Counted from the first letter of the stretch, positions 28,555 to 37,662 are shown. The stretch is DNA of 64,000 bases from Actinomadura opuntiae (GCF_030283205.1 NZ_JASNWF010000031.1:35392-99391); one strand, 5' to 3'. Program-made: numbers and translations. Notes: generated from the letters alone by a model not told the origin.

Positions 28555-29283
28555 TCACGGGGCGGGCGGGCGGACCCGTTCGGCGAGCCGGCGCAGCGCG
28601 TCCTCGGTGATCGCGAAGTGGTGGCCCGCGATGCGCGCCGCCGCGTCGCCGTCGCCGCGCGCGATCGCGTCGGCGAGCGCGTGGTGGTGCGGCCTGGCCT
28701 CCTCGTAGATGGCCCAGGTGTACGGCTCGGCGGACACGCCGAGGCTCACCTCCGACAGCAGCCGCTCGTGCAGCCCGGCCAGCCGCGCGTTGTGCGCGGC
28801 GCGGGCGACCGCCGCGTGCAGCCGGACGTCGTGCTCGCGGGCCTCGCCGGGCGTCGCGGCGGCGTCGAACGCGGCCAGCGCCTCGGCGATGGCCGCGCGG
28901 TCGGCGGCGTCGGCGCGCTCGGCGGCGGTGCGGGCGATCAGGCTCTCGACGAGCCGCCGGTAGTCGAACAGCTCCTCGAACTCCGTCCAGCGCTCCAGCA
29001 GCGCGCTGCGCACCGCGCCCTCGCTGGCCTCCGCCCACTCGGCGCGGACGAAGGCGCCGCCGCCCCGGCCGCGCCGGACCTCGACCAGGCCGGAGTCGGC
29101 GAGCCGGCGCAGCGCGGCCCGCACGCTCTCCCGGCTGACCCGCAGCAGCGCGGCCAGGTCGCGCTCGCTGGGCAGCCGGTCGCCGAGGCTGAACTCGCCG
29201 AGCGCGATCGCCGTCGCCAGCCGGTGCGCGACCTGCTCGCCGGTGGTCGCCGGGCGCAGCGGCCCGAGCGCCTCGTGCTCCAT
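28555..29283 (-). CDS. GntR family regulator, FadR/FCD subfamily
   Basis: A 242-aa regulator. The winged HTH spans about residues 12-80 (GEQVAHRLATAIALGEF, LPSERDLAALLRVSRESVRAALRRL in two parts, then GLVEVRRGRGGGAFV). The FCD ligand domain spans about 95-225, with metal-type residues in DVRLHAAVARAAHN and the late His residues in GHHFAITEDAL. The ATG at 29283 fits the family start. It diverges from the S33-APC-amidase operon, and a perfect palindrome lies between them, so it most likely controls that operon and itself. Confidence 0.9.
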   Translation of the reverse strand: MEHEALGPLRPATTGEQVAHRLATAIALGEFSLGDRLPSERDLAALLRVSRESVRAALRRLADSGLVEVRRGRGGGAFVRAEWAEASEGAVRSALLERWTEFEELFDYRRLVESLIARTAAERADAADRAAIAEALAAFDAAATPGEAREHDVRLHAAVARAAHNARLAGLHERLLSEVSLGVSAEPYTWAIYEEARPHHHALADAIARGDGDAAARIAGHHFAITEDALRRLAERVRPPAP

Positions 29284-29356
29284 GCTCCGCCGTCCCCCCG
29301 CTCCGCCGCGTGTCAGGTCTCGCTGTGCCGGCACGTCCGAAACCATAACTTCCCAC

Positions 29357-29379
29357 AAAGGTCTAGAAATTAGACCTTT
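29357..29379. promoter_or_regulatory. Probable GntR (FCD) operator
   Basis: AAAGGTCTA, a 5-nt spacer, then TAGACCTTT form a perfect 9-bp inverted repeat in the shared upstream region of the GntR gene and the S33 peptidase gene. Its A+T content stands out from the GC-rich surroundings. Confidence 0.85.
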
Positions 29380-29476
29380 AACCGCATAGTCTCGCATCCG
29401 GCCGCGGCCCGCGCCGCGCCCGTCCCCCGCCGGCGCCCCGCCCGGCCGGGATCCTCCCAGCTCACCGGAGGTATGC

Positions 29477-30394
29477 GTGATCGCACCGGCGACCGCCGAG
29501 GGCCACGCCCCCTTCCGCGGCCACCGCACCTGGTACCGCGTCACCGGCCCGTCCGGCGCGTCCGGCCCGGGGAAGGCGCCGCTCGTCGTGCTGCACGGCG
29601 GCCCCGGCTGCACCCACGACTACGTGCTCGCGTTCGCCGACCTCGCCGCCGCGACCGGCCGGCAGGTGATCCACTACGACCAGCTCGGCAACGGCCGCTC
29701 CACCCACCTGCCGGACGCGGGCGCGAACTTCTGGACCGTCGAGCTGTTCCTGGACGAGCTGGACAACCTGCTCGCCCACCTGGGCATCGCCGGCGGCTAC
29801 CACCTGCTCGGCCAGTCGTGGGGCGGGATGCTCGGCGCCGAGCACGCGGTGCGGCGGCCCGCCGGCCTGCGCTCCCTGGTGATCGCGAACTCGCCCGCCT
29901 CGATGCCGCTGTGGCTGGAGGCCGCCGCCGGGCTGCGGGCCGCCCTGCCCGTCGAGGTGGAGGCGACGCTCCGCGAGCACGAGGCCGCAGGCACCACCGA
30001 CTCCGACGAGTACGCCAAGGCCATGCGGGTCTTCTACGACCGGCACGTCTGCCGGATCCCCTGGCCGGACGAGGTCGCCCGCACGTTCGCCGCGATCGAC
30101 GAGGACCCGACCGTCTACCACACGATGAACGGGCCCAGCGAGTTCCACGTCGTCGGCACCCTGCGGGACTGGACGATCGTCGACCGGCTCGACCGGATCG
30201 CCAGCCCCACCCTCGTCGTCTCCGGACGGCACGACGAGGCGACGCCCGACGCCGTCCGCCCCTACGCCGACCGCATCCCCGGCGCGCGCTGGCAGATCTT
30301 CGAGGACTCCAGCCACATGCCGCACGTCGAGGAGCGCGAGGCCTGCATGTCCGCCGTCGGCGCGTTCCTCGACGCGCACGACCCCACCCCCTGA
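29477..30394 (+). CDS. Proline-iminopeptidase-family hydrolase (S33 peptidase / amino-acid amidase)
   Basis: A 305-aa alpha/beta hydrolase of the S33 proline-specific peptidase group. The oxyanion motif is VVLHGGPGCTHDY (about 36-48), the next strand has IHYDQLGNGRS, and the nucleophile elbow is GQSWGGMLG (serine near 117). A late Asp (SGRHDEATP) and His (EDSSHMPH) complete the triad. Members split N-terminal Pro peptides or amino-acid amides, and some act on quite different amides or esters. The GTG at 29477 is 6 nt after GGAGG. It is the first gene of a GntR-flanked operon with a permease and an acetamidase/formamidase, which favours an amide or small peptide substrate. Confidence 0.9.
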   Translation: MIAPATAEGHAPFRGHRTWYRVTGPSGASGPGKAPLVVLHGGPGCTHDYVLAFADLAAATGRQVIHYDQLGNGRSTHLPDAGANFWTVELFLDELDNLLAHLGIAGGYHLLGQSWGGMLGAEHAVRRPAGLRSLVIANSPASMPLWLEAAAGLRAALPVEVEATLREHEAAGTTDSDEYAKAMRVFYDRHVCRIPWPDEVARTFAAIDEDPTVYHTMNGPSEFHVVGTLRDWTIVDRLDRIASPTLVVSGRHDEATPDAVRPYADRIPGARWQIFEDSSHMPHVEEREACMSAVGAFLDAHDPTP

Positions 30395-30411
30395 CCCCGG
30401 AAAGGCGCGCG

Positions 30412-31848
30412 ATGTCGACCGCCAGCCCCAACCCCGCGCCCTCCGGCGCCTCCCCCGGACCCGCCGCGTCCTCCGCCGCCGAGTCGGCGGAGGGGACGCT
30501 GAAGGCCTTCGGCTACGACCAGGAGCTCAAGCGCTCGCTGAGCATGGCCGACCTGGTGATCTACGGCCTGGTGTTCATGGTGCCGATCGCGCCGTTCACC
30601 ATCTTCGGCGTCGTGTTCAACGGCTCCAAGGGCATGGTCGCGCTGACCTACGTCATCGGCCTGGTCGCGATGCTGTTCACCGCGCTCAGCTACCGGGAGA
30701 TGTCGCGGGCGTTCCCGATCGCCGGGTCCGTGTACGCCTACGCCGGACGCGGCATCAACGACAAGGTCGGCTTCCTCGCCGGCTGGGCGATCCTGCTGGA
30801 CTACCTGCTGGTCCCGACGCTGCTGTACGTGATGAGCGCGGCGGCGCTGAACTCGCTGCTGCCGGCCGTCCCGCAGTGGGCGTGGGTCATCGTGTTCGTG
30901 CTGGTCAACACGGTGATCAACTTTCTGGGCATCGAGTCGACCGCGCGGCTGAACCGGTTGTTCCTGTTCGCCGAGCTGGTGGTGCTCGCGCTGTTCGTCG
31001 GGTTCGGCCTGACCGCGGTGGCACAGGGCAAGAACGGCGCGCACTTCTCCTTCGACCCGATGCTCGAGCCCGGCCTGCTGACCCCCGGGCTCATCTTCGG
31101 GGCGCTGTCGATCGCGGTGCTCAGCTTCCTCGGCTTCGACGGCATCTCCACCCTGTCGGAGGAGGTCCGCGACTCCGGCCGCCGGATCGTCGGCCGCGCC
31201 ACCGTGCTGGCGCTGTGCCTGGTCGCGGTCCTGTTCGTGGTGCAGACGTGGGTGGCGGCGCTGCTCGTGCCCGGCAAGACCGAGTTCTCCGGGGACGACG
31301 CGACCAACTCCGCCTTCTACGACATCGCGCAGATCGCCGGCGGGCACTGGCTGAAGGTCACCGTCGCGATCGCCGCGGCGCTCGCCACCGGCATCGCCAA
31401 CTCGCTGGTCGCGCAGGCCGCCACGTCCCGGCTGCTGTTCAGCATGGCGCGCGACCGCAAGCTGCCCGCGTTCCTCGCCCACATCCACCCCACGCGCAAG
31501 ACGCCCGAGCGCGCGATCCTGTTCGTCGCGGTGATCTCCCTGGTGCTCGGGCTGTTCTTCACCGGCCAGATCGACGTGCTGTCGTCGCTGGTCAACTTCG
31601 GCGCGCTGTTCTCGTTCCTGCTGCTGCACGTCGCGGTCTTCGTGCACTTCAAGCTACGGAACAAGAGCACACGCTGGGGCCTGCACATCCTCGCCCCCGC
31701 GATCGGCTTCGTGATCATCGGCTCGGTGCTGTGGAACGCCGACGCCCGCGCGAAGATCGGCGGGATCTGCTGGCTCGTCGTGGGGGCGCTGGTGATGCTG
31801 TTCTACCGGCGCTCCGGCCGCGGCACCGACCTGAAGCTGGAGGACTGA
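30412..31848 (+). CDS. APC family amino-acid/amine permease
   Basis: A 478-aa cytoplasmic-membrane importer with about twelve membrane helices after a 30-residue polar N terminus. The first helix region (SMADLVIYGLVFMVPIAPFTIFGVV, in two parts) and the helix-2 segment SYREMSRAFPIAGSVYAYAG fit the amino acid-polyamine-organocation family. The helix-6 segment AVLSFLGFDGISTLSEEVRD also fits. It lies 17 bp after the S33 gene and overlaps the amidase gene by one base (TGATG), so it should carry the substrate of these two hydrolases. Confidence 0.92.
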   Translation: MSTASPNPAPSGASPGPAASSAAESAEGTLKAFGYDQELKRSLSMADLVIYGLVFMVPIAPFTIFGVVFNGSKGMVALTYVIGLVAMLFTALSYREMSRAFPIAGSVYAYAGRGINDKVGFLAGWAILLDYLLVPTLLYVMSAAALNSLLPAVPQWAWVIVFVLVNTVINFLGIESTARLNRLFLFAELVVLALFVGFGLTAVAQGKNGAHFSFDPMLEPGLLTPGLIFGALSIAVLSFLGFDGISTLSEEVRDSGRRIVGRATVLALCLVAVLFVVQTWVAALLVPGKTEFSGDDATNSAFYDIAQIAGGHWLKVTVAIAAALATGIANSLVAQAATSRLLFSMARDRKLPAFLAHIHPTRKTPERAILFVAVISLVLGLFFTGQIDVLSSLVNFGALFSFLLLHVAVFVHFKLRNKSTRWGLHILAPAIGFVIIGSVLWNADARAKIGGICWLVVGALVMLFYRRSGRGTDLKLED

Positions 31849-32756
31849 TGCACATCCGCCGCACGAGCGTGCACAACGCGTGGGACAACGCGATCGCGCC
31901 CATCGCGACGATCGCCCCCGGCGCCGAGCTCACCGTCGAGACGGCGGACGCGAGCGGCGGGCAGCTCGGCCCCGGCTCCGGCTCCGCCGACGTCGCCGCG
32001 CTCGACTTCGGCCGCGTCAACCCCGTCACCGGCCCGTTGCTGGTCGAGGGCGCCGCGCCCGGCGACGCCCTGGTGATCGACGTCCTCGACATGGCGGTCG
32101 GCGCATGGGGCTGGACGGCCTGCATCCCCGGCTTCGGGCTGCTCGCCGACGACTTCCCGGACGCCCACCTGCGCATCTCGCGGATCGCGGACGGGGCCGC
32201 CGAGCTGCTGCCGGGGCTGCGCGTCCCGGTCGTCCCGATGATCGGCACGATCGGCGTCGCGCCGCCCGAGCCCGGCGAGCACTCGATCGTCCCGCCGCGC
32301 CGCTGGGGCGGCAACATGGACGTCCGGCACATCGGCCCCGGCGCCCGGCTCGTCCTGCCCGTCGGCGTGGACGGCGCGCTGCTGTCGCTCGGCGACGCGC
32401 ACGCCGCGATGGGCGACGGCGAGGTCTGCGGCACCGGCGTCGAGACCGACGCGACCGTCCGGCTCCGGGTGGACGTCCGCCGCGGCGCCGCCCCGTCCAC
32501 CCCGGTGATCGAGACCGACCCGCGCACGCAGCGCACCGGCGCCGCCCTCGTCACCACCGGCATCGGCCCCGACCTCATGGCGGCGTCCAGGGACGCGGCG
32601 CGCGCGCTCGTCGCGGAGGTCGCGGCCCGCACCGGCATGGCCCCGGCCGACGCCTACCTGCTGGCGAGCGTCGCCGCCGACCTGAAGATCTCCGAGGTCG
32701 TCGACGCGCCGAACTGGATCGTCTCCGCCCACCTGGAGCTGTCGCTGCTCACCTGA
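31848..32756 (+). CDS. Acetamidase/formamidase family protein
   Basis: A 302-aa FmdA/AmdA-type amidohydrolase, which frees ammonia from formamide, acetamide or similar amides. It shows the family's acidic-His metal/active-site motifs: PRRWGGNMDVRHIGPGARL (about 145-163), LPVGVDGALLSLGDAHAAMGDGE (in two parts, about 165-190) and CGTGVET. The C-terminal part (DAYLLASVAADLKISEVVDAPNW, in two parts) is typical. Its ATG overlaps the permease stop. Together with the upstream S33 hydrolase and permease it forms a probable amide-nitrogen scavenging pathway under GntR control. Confidence 0.92.
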   Translation: MHIRRTSVHNAWDNAIAPIATIAPGAELTVETADASGGQLGPGSGSADVAALDFGRVNPVTGPLLVEGAAPGDALVIDVLDMAVGAWGWTACIPGFGLLADDFPDAHLRISRIADGAAELLPGLRVPVVPMIGTIGVAPPEPGEHSIVPPRRWGGNMDVRHIGPGARLVLPVGVDGALLSLGDAHAAMGDGEVCGTGVETDATVRLRVDVRRGAAPSTPVIETDPRTQRTGAALVTTGIGPDLMAASRDAARALVAEVAARTGMAPADAYLLASVAADLKISEVVDAPNWIVSAHLELSLLT

Positions 32757-32834
32757 CCGCCGCGGCCGCGATGAGTTCCCGGGCGGCGGCCGGTCATAAC
32801 CCTGGAAACACCAGGAGACGAGAGGTGAACAGCG

Positions 32835-33362
32835 ATGACCGACCGCGAACCCATCGACGTCCGCGACCTCGACATCTACGACAGCGGCGGCCCCATGCCC
32901 TGGGAACGGGCCCGGACCGCGCTGGCCGGCGGCCTGCCGAAGATGGAGACGCCCGTCTTCCTCGGCACCGTCCGGCCGGACGGGCGCCCGCACTCGGCGG
33001 GCATCGGCGCGCTCTGGCACGACGGCGAGCTGTACTTCACCAGCGGGCCGGGGACGCGCAAGTCCCGCAACCTCGCGCAGAACCCGGCCTGCACGCTGTC
33101 GACCCGGCTGGAGGGCATGGACCTCGTCCTGGAGGGCGAGGCCGCGCGCGTCACCGACCCGGCGGTGCTCGAACCGGTCGCGGCCGCCTACCGCGAGGGC
33201 GGCTGGCCCGCCCAGGTCGACGGTGACGCCTTCACCGCGCCATACAGCGCGCAGAGCGCCGGCCCGCCGCCCTGGCACGTGTACCGCTTCACCATGCACG
33301 CCGCCGTCGGCGTGGCGTTCGTCGAGCCGTTCGCCGCGACCCGCTGGACCTTCACGGTGTGA
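32835..33362 (+). CDS. Pyridoxamine 5'-phosphate oxidase-like (FMN/F420-binding split-barrel) protein
   Basis: A 175-aa split beta-barrel protein. Typical pieces are VFLGTVRPDGRPHSAGIGALW, DGELYFTSGPGTRKSRNLAQNP and CTLSTRLEGMDLVLEGEAARV (each in two parts), which form the flavin- or F420-phosphate pocket in this superfamily. Actinomycete members are often F420-dependent reductases or heme-binding proteins, so an oxidase role is not proven. The ATG follows GAGAGGTG. Its stop is 20 bp before the DinB-like gene. Confidence 0.85.
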   Translation: MTDREPIDVRDLDIYDSGGPMPWERARTALAGGLPKMETPVFLGTVRPDGRPHSAGIGALWHDGELYFTSGPGTRKSRNLAQNPACTLSTRLEGMDLVLEGEAARVTDPAVLEPVAAAYREGGWPAQVDGDAFTAPYSAQSAGPPPWHVYRFTMHAAVGVAFVEPFAATRWTFTV

Positions 33363-33370
33363 CACCGTCC

Positions 33371-33376
33371 TACGGT
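33371..33376 (+). promoter_or_regulatory. Candidate leaderless -10 element of the DinB-like gene
   Basis: TACGGT (TANNNT) ends 6 nt before the ATG at 33383. This supports the ATG at 33383 over an in-frame GTG at 33359. Confidence 0.5.
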
Positions 33377-33382
33377 GGTGCG

Positions 33383-33880
33383 ATGACCGAACCGCGTGGG
33401 GACCTGCGTCCGCCGAGCCTGAACTCCGACGAGCGGACGACGCTGCTGGCGTTCCTGCACTACCTGCGGGACGCCGTGGTCGCCAAGGCGTCCGGCGTGC
33501 CGGAGGAGGCGGCGCGCGCGCCGGGCGTCCCGTCCGGCACGAGCCTGCTGGGGCTGGTCAAGCACCTCGCCCGCACGGAGCTGAACTGGTTCCTGTGGGC
33601 GTACGAGGGCGCCGACGTGCCGCTGCTGGACGACGGCGAGCCGCCGCTGCCCGGCGAGACGGCCGCGGACATCATCGCCGGCTACCGCGCGGCCGCCGAA
33701 CGCACGGACGCGATCGCGGCGGCGTGCCCGGACCTCGACCGTCCGGGCGCCCGGTCGCTGCGCGAGACGGACCCGCCGTCCATGCGCTGGCTGCTGGTGC
33801 ACATGATCGAGGAGACCGCCCGGCACGCGGGCCACGCCGACATCCTCCGCGAGCAGCACGACGGCTCGGTGGGCCGCTGA
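33383..33880 (+). CDS. DinB-family (DUF664) four-helix protein
   Basis: A 165-aa four-helix-bundle protein of the DinB/DUF664 group. The three metal-ligand histidines of the family are visible in LGLVKHLARTELNWF, LLVHMIEETARHAGHADILRE (in two parts) and nearby, giving the common 3-His site. Some relatives are thiol-dependent S-transferases using mycothiol or bacillithiol, so a mycothiol transferase is a good guess in an actinomycete; it is not proven. The start at 33383 rests on a -10-like element 6 nt upstream. Confidence 0.85.
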   Translation: MTEPRGDLRPPSLNSDERTTLLAFLHYLRDAVVAKASGVPEEAARAPGVPSGTSLLGLVKHLARTELNWFLWAYEGADVPLLDDGEPPLPGETAADIIAGYRAAAERTDAIAAACPDLDRPGARSLRETDPPSMRWLLVHMIEETARHAGHADILREQHDGSVGR

Positions 33881-33950
33881 CCTTCCGGGAACCGATCGGC
33901 TCCGGGCGGGCAACAAGGGGCGTCCCGATCCAGAGCCGAGAGGCCCCACC

Positions 33951-34550
33951 ATGAGCGAGACGAGCCGGGCCGAGGCCGATGACGCCTCCTGCATCGGACG
34001 CTCCCGGCACGAGCCGGAGGCGTTCGCCGAGATATTCCGCCGGCACGCGCCCGACATCAAGCGGTACGTCACCCGCAGGCTCGGCGCCGACGCCGCCGAG
34101 GACGTCGTCGCCGAGACCTTCCTGACGGCGTTCCGGCAGCGGCACGGCTACGACCTGGAGCGCCCGAACGCGCGCCCGTGGCTGTACGGCATCGCCACCA
34201 ACCTGATGGGGCGGCACGTCCGCACGGAGGTCCGGCAACTGCGGGCCCTGCGGCGCACGGGCGTCGACCCGGTGACGGCGGCGTTCACCGACCGCAGCGA
34301 CGAGCGGCTCACCGCCGAGGCGTCCGGCCCGCGGCTCGCGGCGGCGCTGGCCGCGATGCCGAAGGGACGCCGCGACGCGCTGCTGCTGGTGGCGTGGGAG
34401 GGCCTCAGCTACCCGGAGGTCGCGCGGGCGCTGGGCGTCCGCGTCGGCACGGTCCGGTCGCGGATCAACCGGGCCCGGGCGCAGCTGCGCCGCGAGCTCG
34501 GCGGGACGGACGTCATGGCCATCGTCAGCGAGGAGCCCGTCCATGAATGA
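33951..34550 (+). CDS. ECF-type RNA polymerase sigma factor
   Basis: A 199-aa sigma-70 family factor with only regions 2 and 4. Region 2 (about 22-95) has FAEIFRRHAPDIKRYVTRRLG, DAAEDVVAETFLTAFR and RPWLYGIATNL (long runs split). Region 4 (about 125-180) has LPKGRRDALLL-type and WEGLSYPEVARALGVRVGTVRSRINRAR (in two parts). The next gene overlaps it by 8 bp and encodes a membrane protein of the kind often paired with such factors, so that protein is its probable partner or anti-sigma. Confidence 0.93.
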   Translation: MSETSRAEADDASCIGRSRHEPEAFAEIFRRHAPDIKRYVTRRLGADAAEDVVAETFLTAFRQRHGYDLERPNARPWLYGIATNLMGRHVRTEVRQLRALRRTGVDPVTAAFTDRSDERLTAEASGPRLAAALAAMPKGRRDALLLVAWEGLSYPEVARALGVRVGTVRSRINRARAQLRRELGGTDVMAIVSEEPVHE

Positions 34551-35574
34551 GATGACCCGACTCGAACGGTTCCGCTCCGAGGTCCCCCGGCCCGGCCCGT
34601 CCGACCTGCGCGCCGAGGAGGACCGGCTGCTGGCCGCCATGCTCGCCCCGGAACCGGCGGCGCCCCGGCCGCGCCGCCGCACCCGCCTCCGGCTCGCCGC
34701 CGTGACCGCCGGGGTCGCGGCGGCCTCCGTGACCGCGGGCCTGGTCGTGGCGGACCCCGGCGGTTCGCCGCACCGCGTCCCGTCCGTCCGCACGATGCCG
34801 GCCGCGCACGTCGAACTGCTCCAGCACGCCGCGGACGCGGCGAGCCGGACGCCGGAACTGCATCCGAGGCCCGGCCAGTTCCTCGTCTACCGATCGCTGA
34901 CCATGGACCCGGTGGAGTCCAACAGCGGGCATGGCCGCACCCGTTACCTGGCACGCACGGAACGCACGATCTGGCTGCCCGTCAACGACGACGCGACCCA
35001 CGGCGTCCTGCAGACCGACCCCCTGCCGCCCGAGCCCTTCCCCGGGGAGACCCTCCCGCCGGAGGCCCGCAACGAGGCCAGGCGCACCGGTCCCGAAAAG
35101 GCCGCGGACTTCGACCACCGCGCGGAGTGGCTGCGCACCGACTACGCCTACCTGAGCCGCCTGCCCGCCGACCCCGCGGGGATGTACCGGCACCTGTACT
35201 CCCACCTCGGCACCGGTCCTTCGGCCGACGGCCAGGCATGGCAGAACGTCGGAAGCATGCTCACCGAGGCGTACCTGCCCGCCGCGCAGCGCAAGGCGCT
35301 GTTCCGGGCGGCGGCCGCGATCCCGGGCGTCCGAACCGTCGGCCGGGCCGTGGACGCCGCCGGCCGCGCGGGCATCGCGGTGTCCCTGGACGTCCCCGGA
35401 AGCGGCCAACGGGACGAGTACATCTTCGCCCCGAAGACCTACCTCTACCTCGGCCGGCGGACCGTCGTCACCAACGCGTCACGCGCACACGCCCCGCTGG
35501 GCACCGTCCTGACCTCAACAGCACAACTCAGCATCCACCTCACCAACCACGCCCCCACCGTGAAACCCCACTGA
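34543..35574 (+). CDS. CU044_5270 family membrane protein, probable sigma partner
   Basis: A 343-aa protein. A cytoplasmic N terminus of about 45 residues (ending in an Arg-rich run) is followed by one membrane helix (about 48-68) and a large extracytoplasmic domain (about 75-343). The N terminus lacks the HxxxCxxC zinc motif of ZAS anti-sigma factors. Its position, overlapping an ECF sigma gene by 8 bp, is the constant context of this actinobacterial family. A signal-transducing or anti-sigma role is inferred from that. The stop is followed by a strong hairpin terminator. Confidence 0.85.
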   Translation: MNEMTRLERFRSEVPRPGPSDLRAEEDRLLAAMLAPEPAAPRPRRRTRLRLAAVTAGVAAASVTAGLVVADPGGSPHRVPSVRTMPAAHVELLQHAADAASRTPELHPRPGQFLVYRSLTMDPVESNSGHGRTRYLARTERTIWLPVNDDATHGVLQTDPLPPEPFPGETLPPEARNEARRTGPEKAADFDHRAEWLRTDYAYLSRLPADPAGMYRHLYSHLGTGPSADGQAWQNVGSMLTEAYLPAAQRKALFRAAAAIPGVRTVGRAVDAAGRAGIAVSLDVPGSGQRDEYIFAPKTYLYLGRRTVVTNASRAHAPLGTVLTSTAQLSIHLTNHAPTVKPH

Positions 35575-35582
35575 CCTGCGCA

Positions 35583-35621
35583 AGGGCCCGTCCTCCGGAG
35601 GTTGATTGGAGGACGGGCCCT
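35583..35621. terminator. Strong bidirectional hairpin terminator
   Basis: AGGGCCCGTCCTCC (35583-35596) and its exact complement (35608-35621) form a perfect 14-bp stem with an 11-nt loop. It sits between two convergent stop codons, 9 bp after the CU044_5270 stop and 8 bp from the end of the glycosidase block, and should end both transcripts. Confidence 0.9.
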
Positions 35622-35628
35622 GCGGTGG

Positions 35629-37662
35629 TCAGGCTTGGTTGCTCCGGAGGGTGTGGGGGCCGTGCAGGCCTTCGATGTAGACGTACTCGCCGTCGGTGCT
35701 GACGCCCTTCGTTCGCGCCCGGCGGCCGTCCCAGACGAGGCGGCCGTCGACCCGGACCTCGATCCGCTCGCCGAACGTCGGTACGCCGGCGCGGCCGGTC
35801 GCGGCGCGCGGCGCCTTCAGCTTTGCGCTATAGGCGCCGTTGGAGATTTTCCAGGACGCGTTGACGGCGCCGAGCGGTGTGGTGATGCGGCCCTGGGCGA
35901 AGGTGAGGTCGGCGGTGTGCGGGACGAAGTCGAACGTCCGCCCGCCGGTGCCGGTCGGGTTCAGGCCGAGGACGCCGAAGGTCAGCGCGGTGACGGGGCC
36001 GGTCGCCCAGGCGTGCGCGAGGCTTACGTAGGTGCTGCAAAACACGCATCCGTCGCCGGGGTTGCGGTAGGACTCCCAGAAGGTGCTGCCCGTGCCCTGC
36101 GGGTTGCTGAGCATGTAGCCCCACTCGCGCCGGATGATGTCGACGCCGGCCTGGTCGGCGGCCCGGCCGCCGGCAGCGAAGTGCGCGTTGGCCTCGATCG
36201 AGCCGGAGAAGACGCCCGGGTTGCCCTTGTTCTCGGGTGCGGTGGAGCCGACCTCGTTCCAGTTGCCCTTCAGTTCCGCGCTGATGCGGCGGGCCTGGGT
36301 CTGGTCGGCGAGGCCGTACCAGACGGCGAGGGCATTGCCGTCCTGCGGGTGGATGGCGTTGTTCGGGTAGAACTTGTACGCGCCGGCGGCGTCGTCCCAG
36401 AAGTTGGCGTTGATGGCGGTGCGCAGCGCGGCGGCTCGCTGGGCGTAGGACGCCGCGAGGTCGCCGTCGCCCTGGGTGCGGGCGAGCTGCGAGCCGGTAT
36501 CGAGGACGCGCCACAGCAGCACGTTCGCGATGAGGTTCTCGCCCTTGGCCAGGATCCGGACGGAGTCGGACGTCCCGGTGATCGACAGCAGGCCGTTCGC
36601 GTCGATCTTTGTCGAGCTGTAGTCGACGGCTTTCCTGTACCGGTCCCAGATGCCCGAGATCCAGCGCGCGTCGCCGGTGTAGCGGTAGTAGTCCCAGCTC
36701 GCGGCGAGGGTCCACAGGTGGTAGGTGTCGGAGCCGTACTTGTTCAACTCCGGCCCGGCGTAGGGCAGCTCGCCGGTGTCGCGCTGGTGCTGGTAGATCA
36801 CGTCGAGGGAGTTGCGGGCGGACGCGGTGTCGTCGAACGCCGCGTACGCGCTCGGGATCTCGATGCCGAGGTCGCCGGGCCAGACCGTCCGGTCGCGCTT
36901 GGCGCCGTCCACGAGGATGGACGCGCCGGAGCCGATGTCGCCGGTGTTGTCCCACAGCTGCGCGGGCGGCTCCCAGACTCGGCCGGTCTTCGGCGAGATC
37001 GTGTTCAGCTGGACGGTGTAGGCGCCCGCGTACCAGAGCCGGTTCAGCAGGTCGTCGCTGGAGTAGAAGTAGTTCGCGTACTTGGACGGGTCCTTCACCT
37101 GCGGCGCGGGCGTGTAGTGCAGCGACACCCCGTCCAGGTCGACGCTCCCGCCGGATTGCATGAAGACCGTCAGGTAGCGGAAGCCGCCGCGCAGGTACTT
37201 CTCGGGCGTGGTGTAGGCGGTGCGGCCGTCGACGTCGGCGGTGAGGGCGCCGTCGCGGCTGCGCGGGCCGCCGGTCGAGGCGTCGCTGTCGGTGCCGACG
37301 TAGGCGGACGACTCGTTGAACGCCAGCCCGACCTGCTGCGCGCCGTCCGATCCGGCGAAGTGCAGGGTGGTGAGGCCGCCGACCTCCTTGCCGAAGTCGA
37401 GCGTGACGTAAGAGCCCGCGCCGCTGAGCGTGGTCTTGTGCCCCTTGAGCACGGCGGACGGGTTCTCGACGCCGCCGCCGGTGTTGTAGACGGCGACGGG
37501 GCGGAGCGTCCGGGACGACGGCGACAGGTTGTACCGCTTCCACGGCGCCGAACCGTGCCCGGGGGCCGGGGCGGCCGAAGCCGGAACGGCCTGGGCCGCC
37601 AGCAGGGCGGACATTCCCAAGGTCAGAGCGGCGATGCGCCGCCTGGATACGCTGTGGTGCAT
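35629..37662 (-). CDS. Secreted alpha-L-rhamnosidase-like glycosidase, GH78 type
   Basis: A 677-aa exported enzyme, shorter than the other GH78 genes here. The signal peptide carries a twin-arginine-like start (SVSRRRIAALTLG) and an AxA site near residue 31. A beta-sandwich domain (about 45-200) precedes an (alpha/alpha)6 barrel (about 205-560). The barrel has LVDGAKRDRTVWPGDLGIE near 245-262, the place where GH78 enzymes carry their acidic catalytic residues, and later STFWESYRNPG. A C-terminal beta domain follows. It should release terminal L-rhamnose. It is the last gene of the glycosidase block, 77 bp after the GH106 gene, and ends at the strong terminator. Confidence 0.82.
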   Translation of the reverse strand: MHHSVSRRRIAALTLGMSALLAAQAVPASAAPAPGHGSAPWKRYNLSPSSRTLRPVAVYNTGGGVENPSAVLKGHKTTLSGAGSYVTLDFGKEVGGLTTLHFAGSDGAQQVGLAFNESSAYVGTDSDASTGGPRSRDGALTADVDGRTAYTTPEKYLRGGFRYLTVFMQSGGSVDLDGVSLHYTPAPQVKDPSKYANYFYSSDDLLNRLWYAGAYTVQLNTISPKTGRVWEPPAQLWDNTGDIGSGASILVDGAKRDRTVWPGDLGIEIPSAYAAFDDTASARNSLDVIYQHQRDTGELPYAGPELNKYGSDTYHLWTLAASWDYYRYTGDARWISGIWDRYRKAVDYSSTKIDANGLLSITGTSDSVRILAKGENLIANVLLWRVLDTGSQLARTQGDGDLAASYAQRAAALRTAINANFWDDAAGAYKFYPNNAIHPQDGNALAVWYGLADQTQARRISAELKGNWNEVGSTAPENKGNPGVFSGSIEANAHFAAGGRAADQAGVDIIRREWGYMLSNPQGTGSTFWESYRNPGDGCVFCSTYVSLAHAWATGPVTALTFGVLGLNPTGTGGRTFDFVPHTADLTFAQGRITTPLGAVNASWKISNGAYSAKLKAPRAATGRAGVPTFGERIEVRVDGRLVWDGRRARTKGVSTDGEYVYIEGLHGPHTLRSNQA

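Noticed and set aside
33888..33924. Possible ECF autoregulatory promoter (GGAACC and CGTC) upstream of the sigma gene
   Set aside because: The two elements are 27 bp apart, while ECF promoters need about 16-17 bp, so the match is not acceptable.
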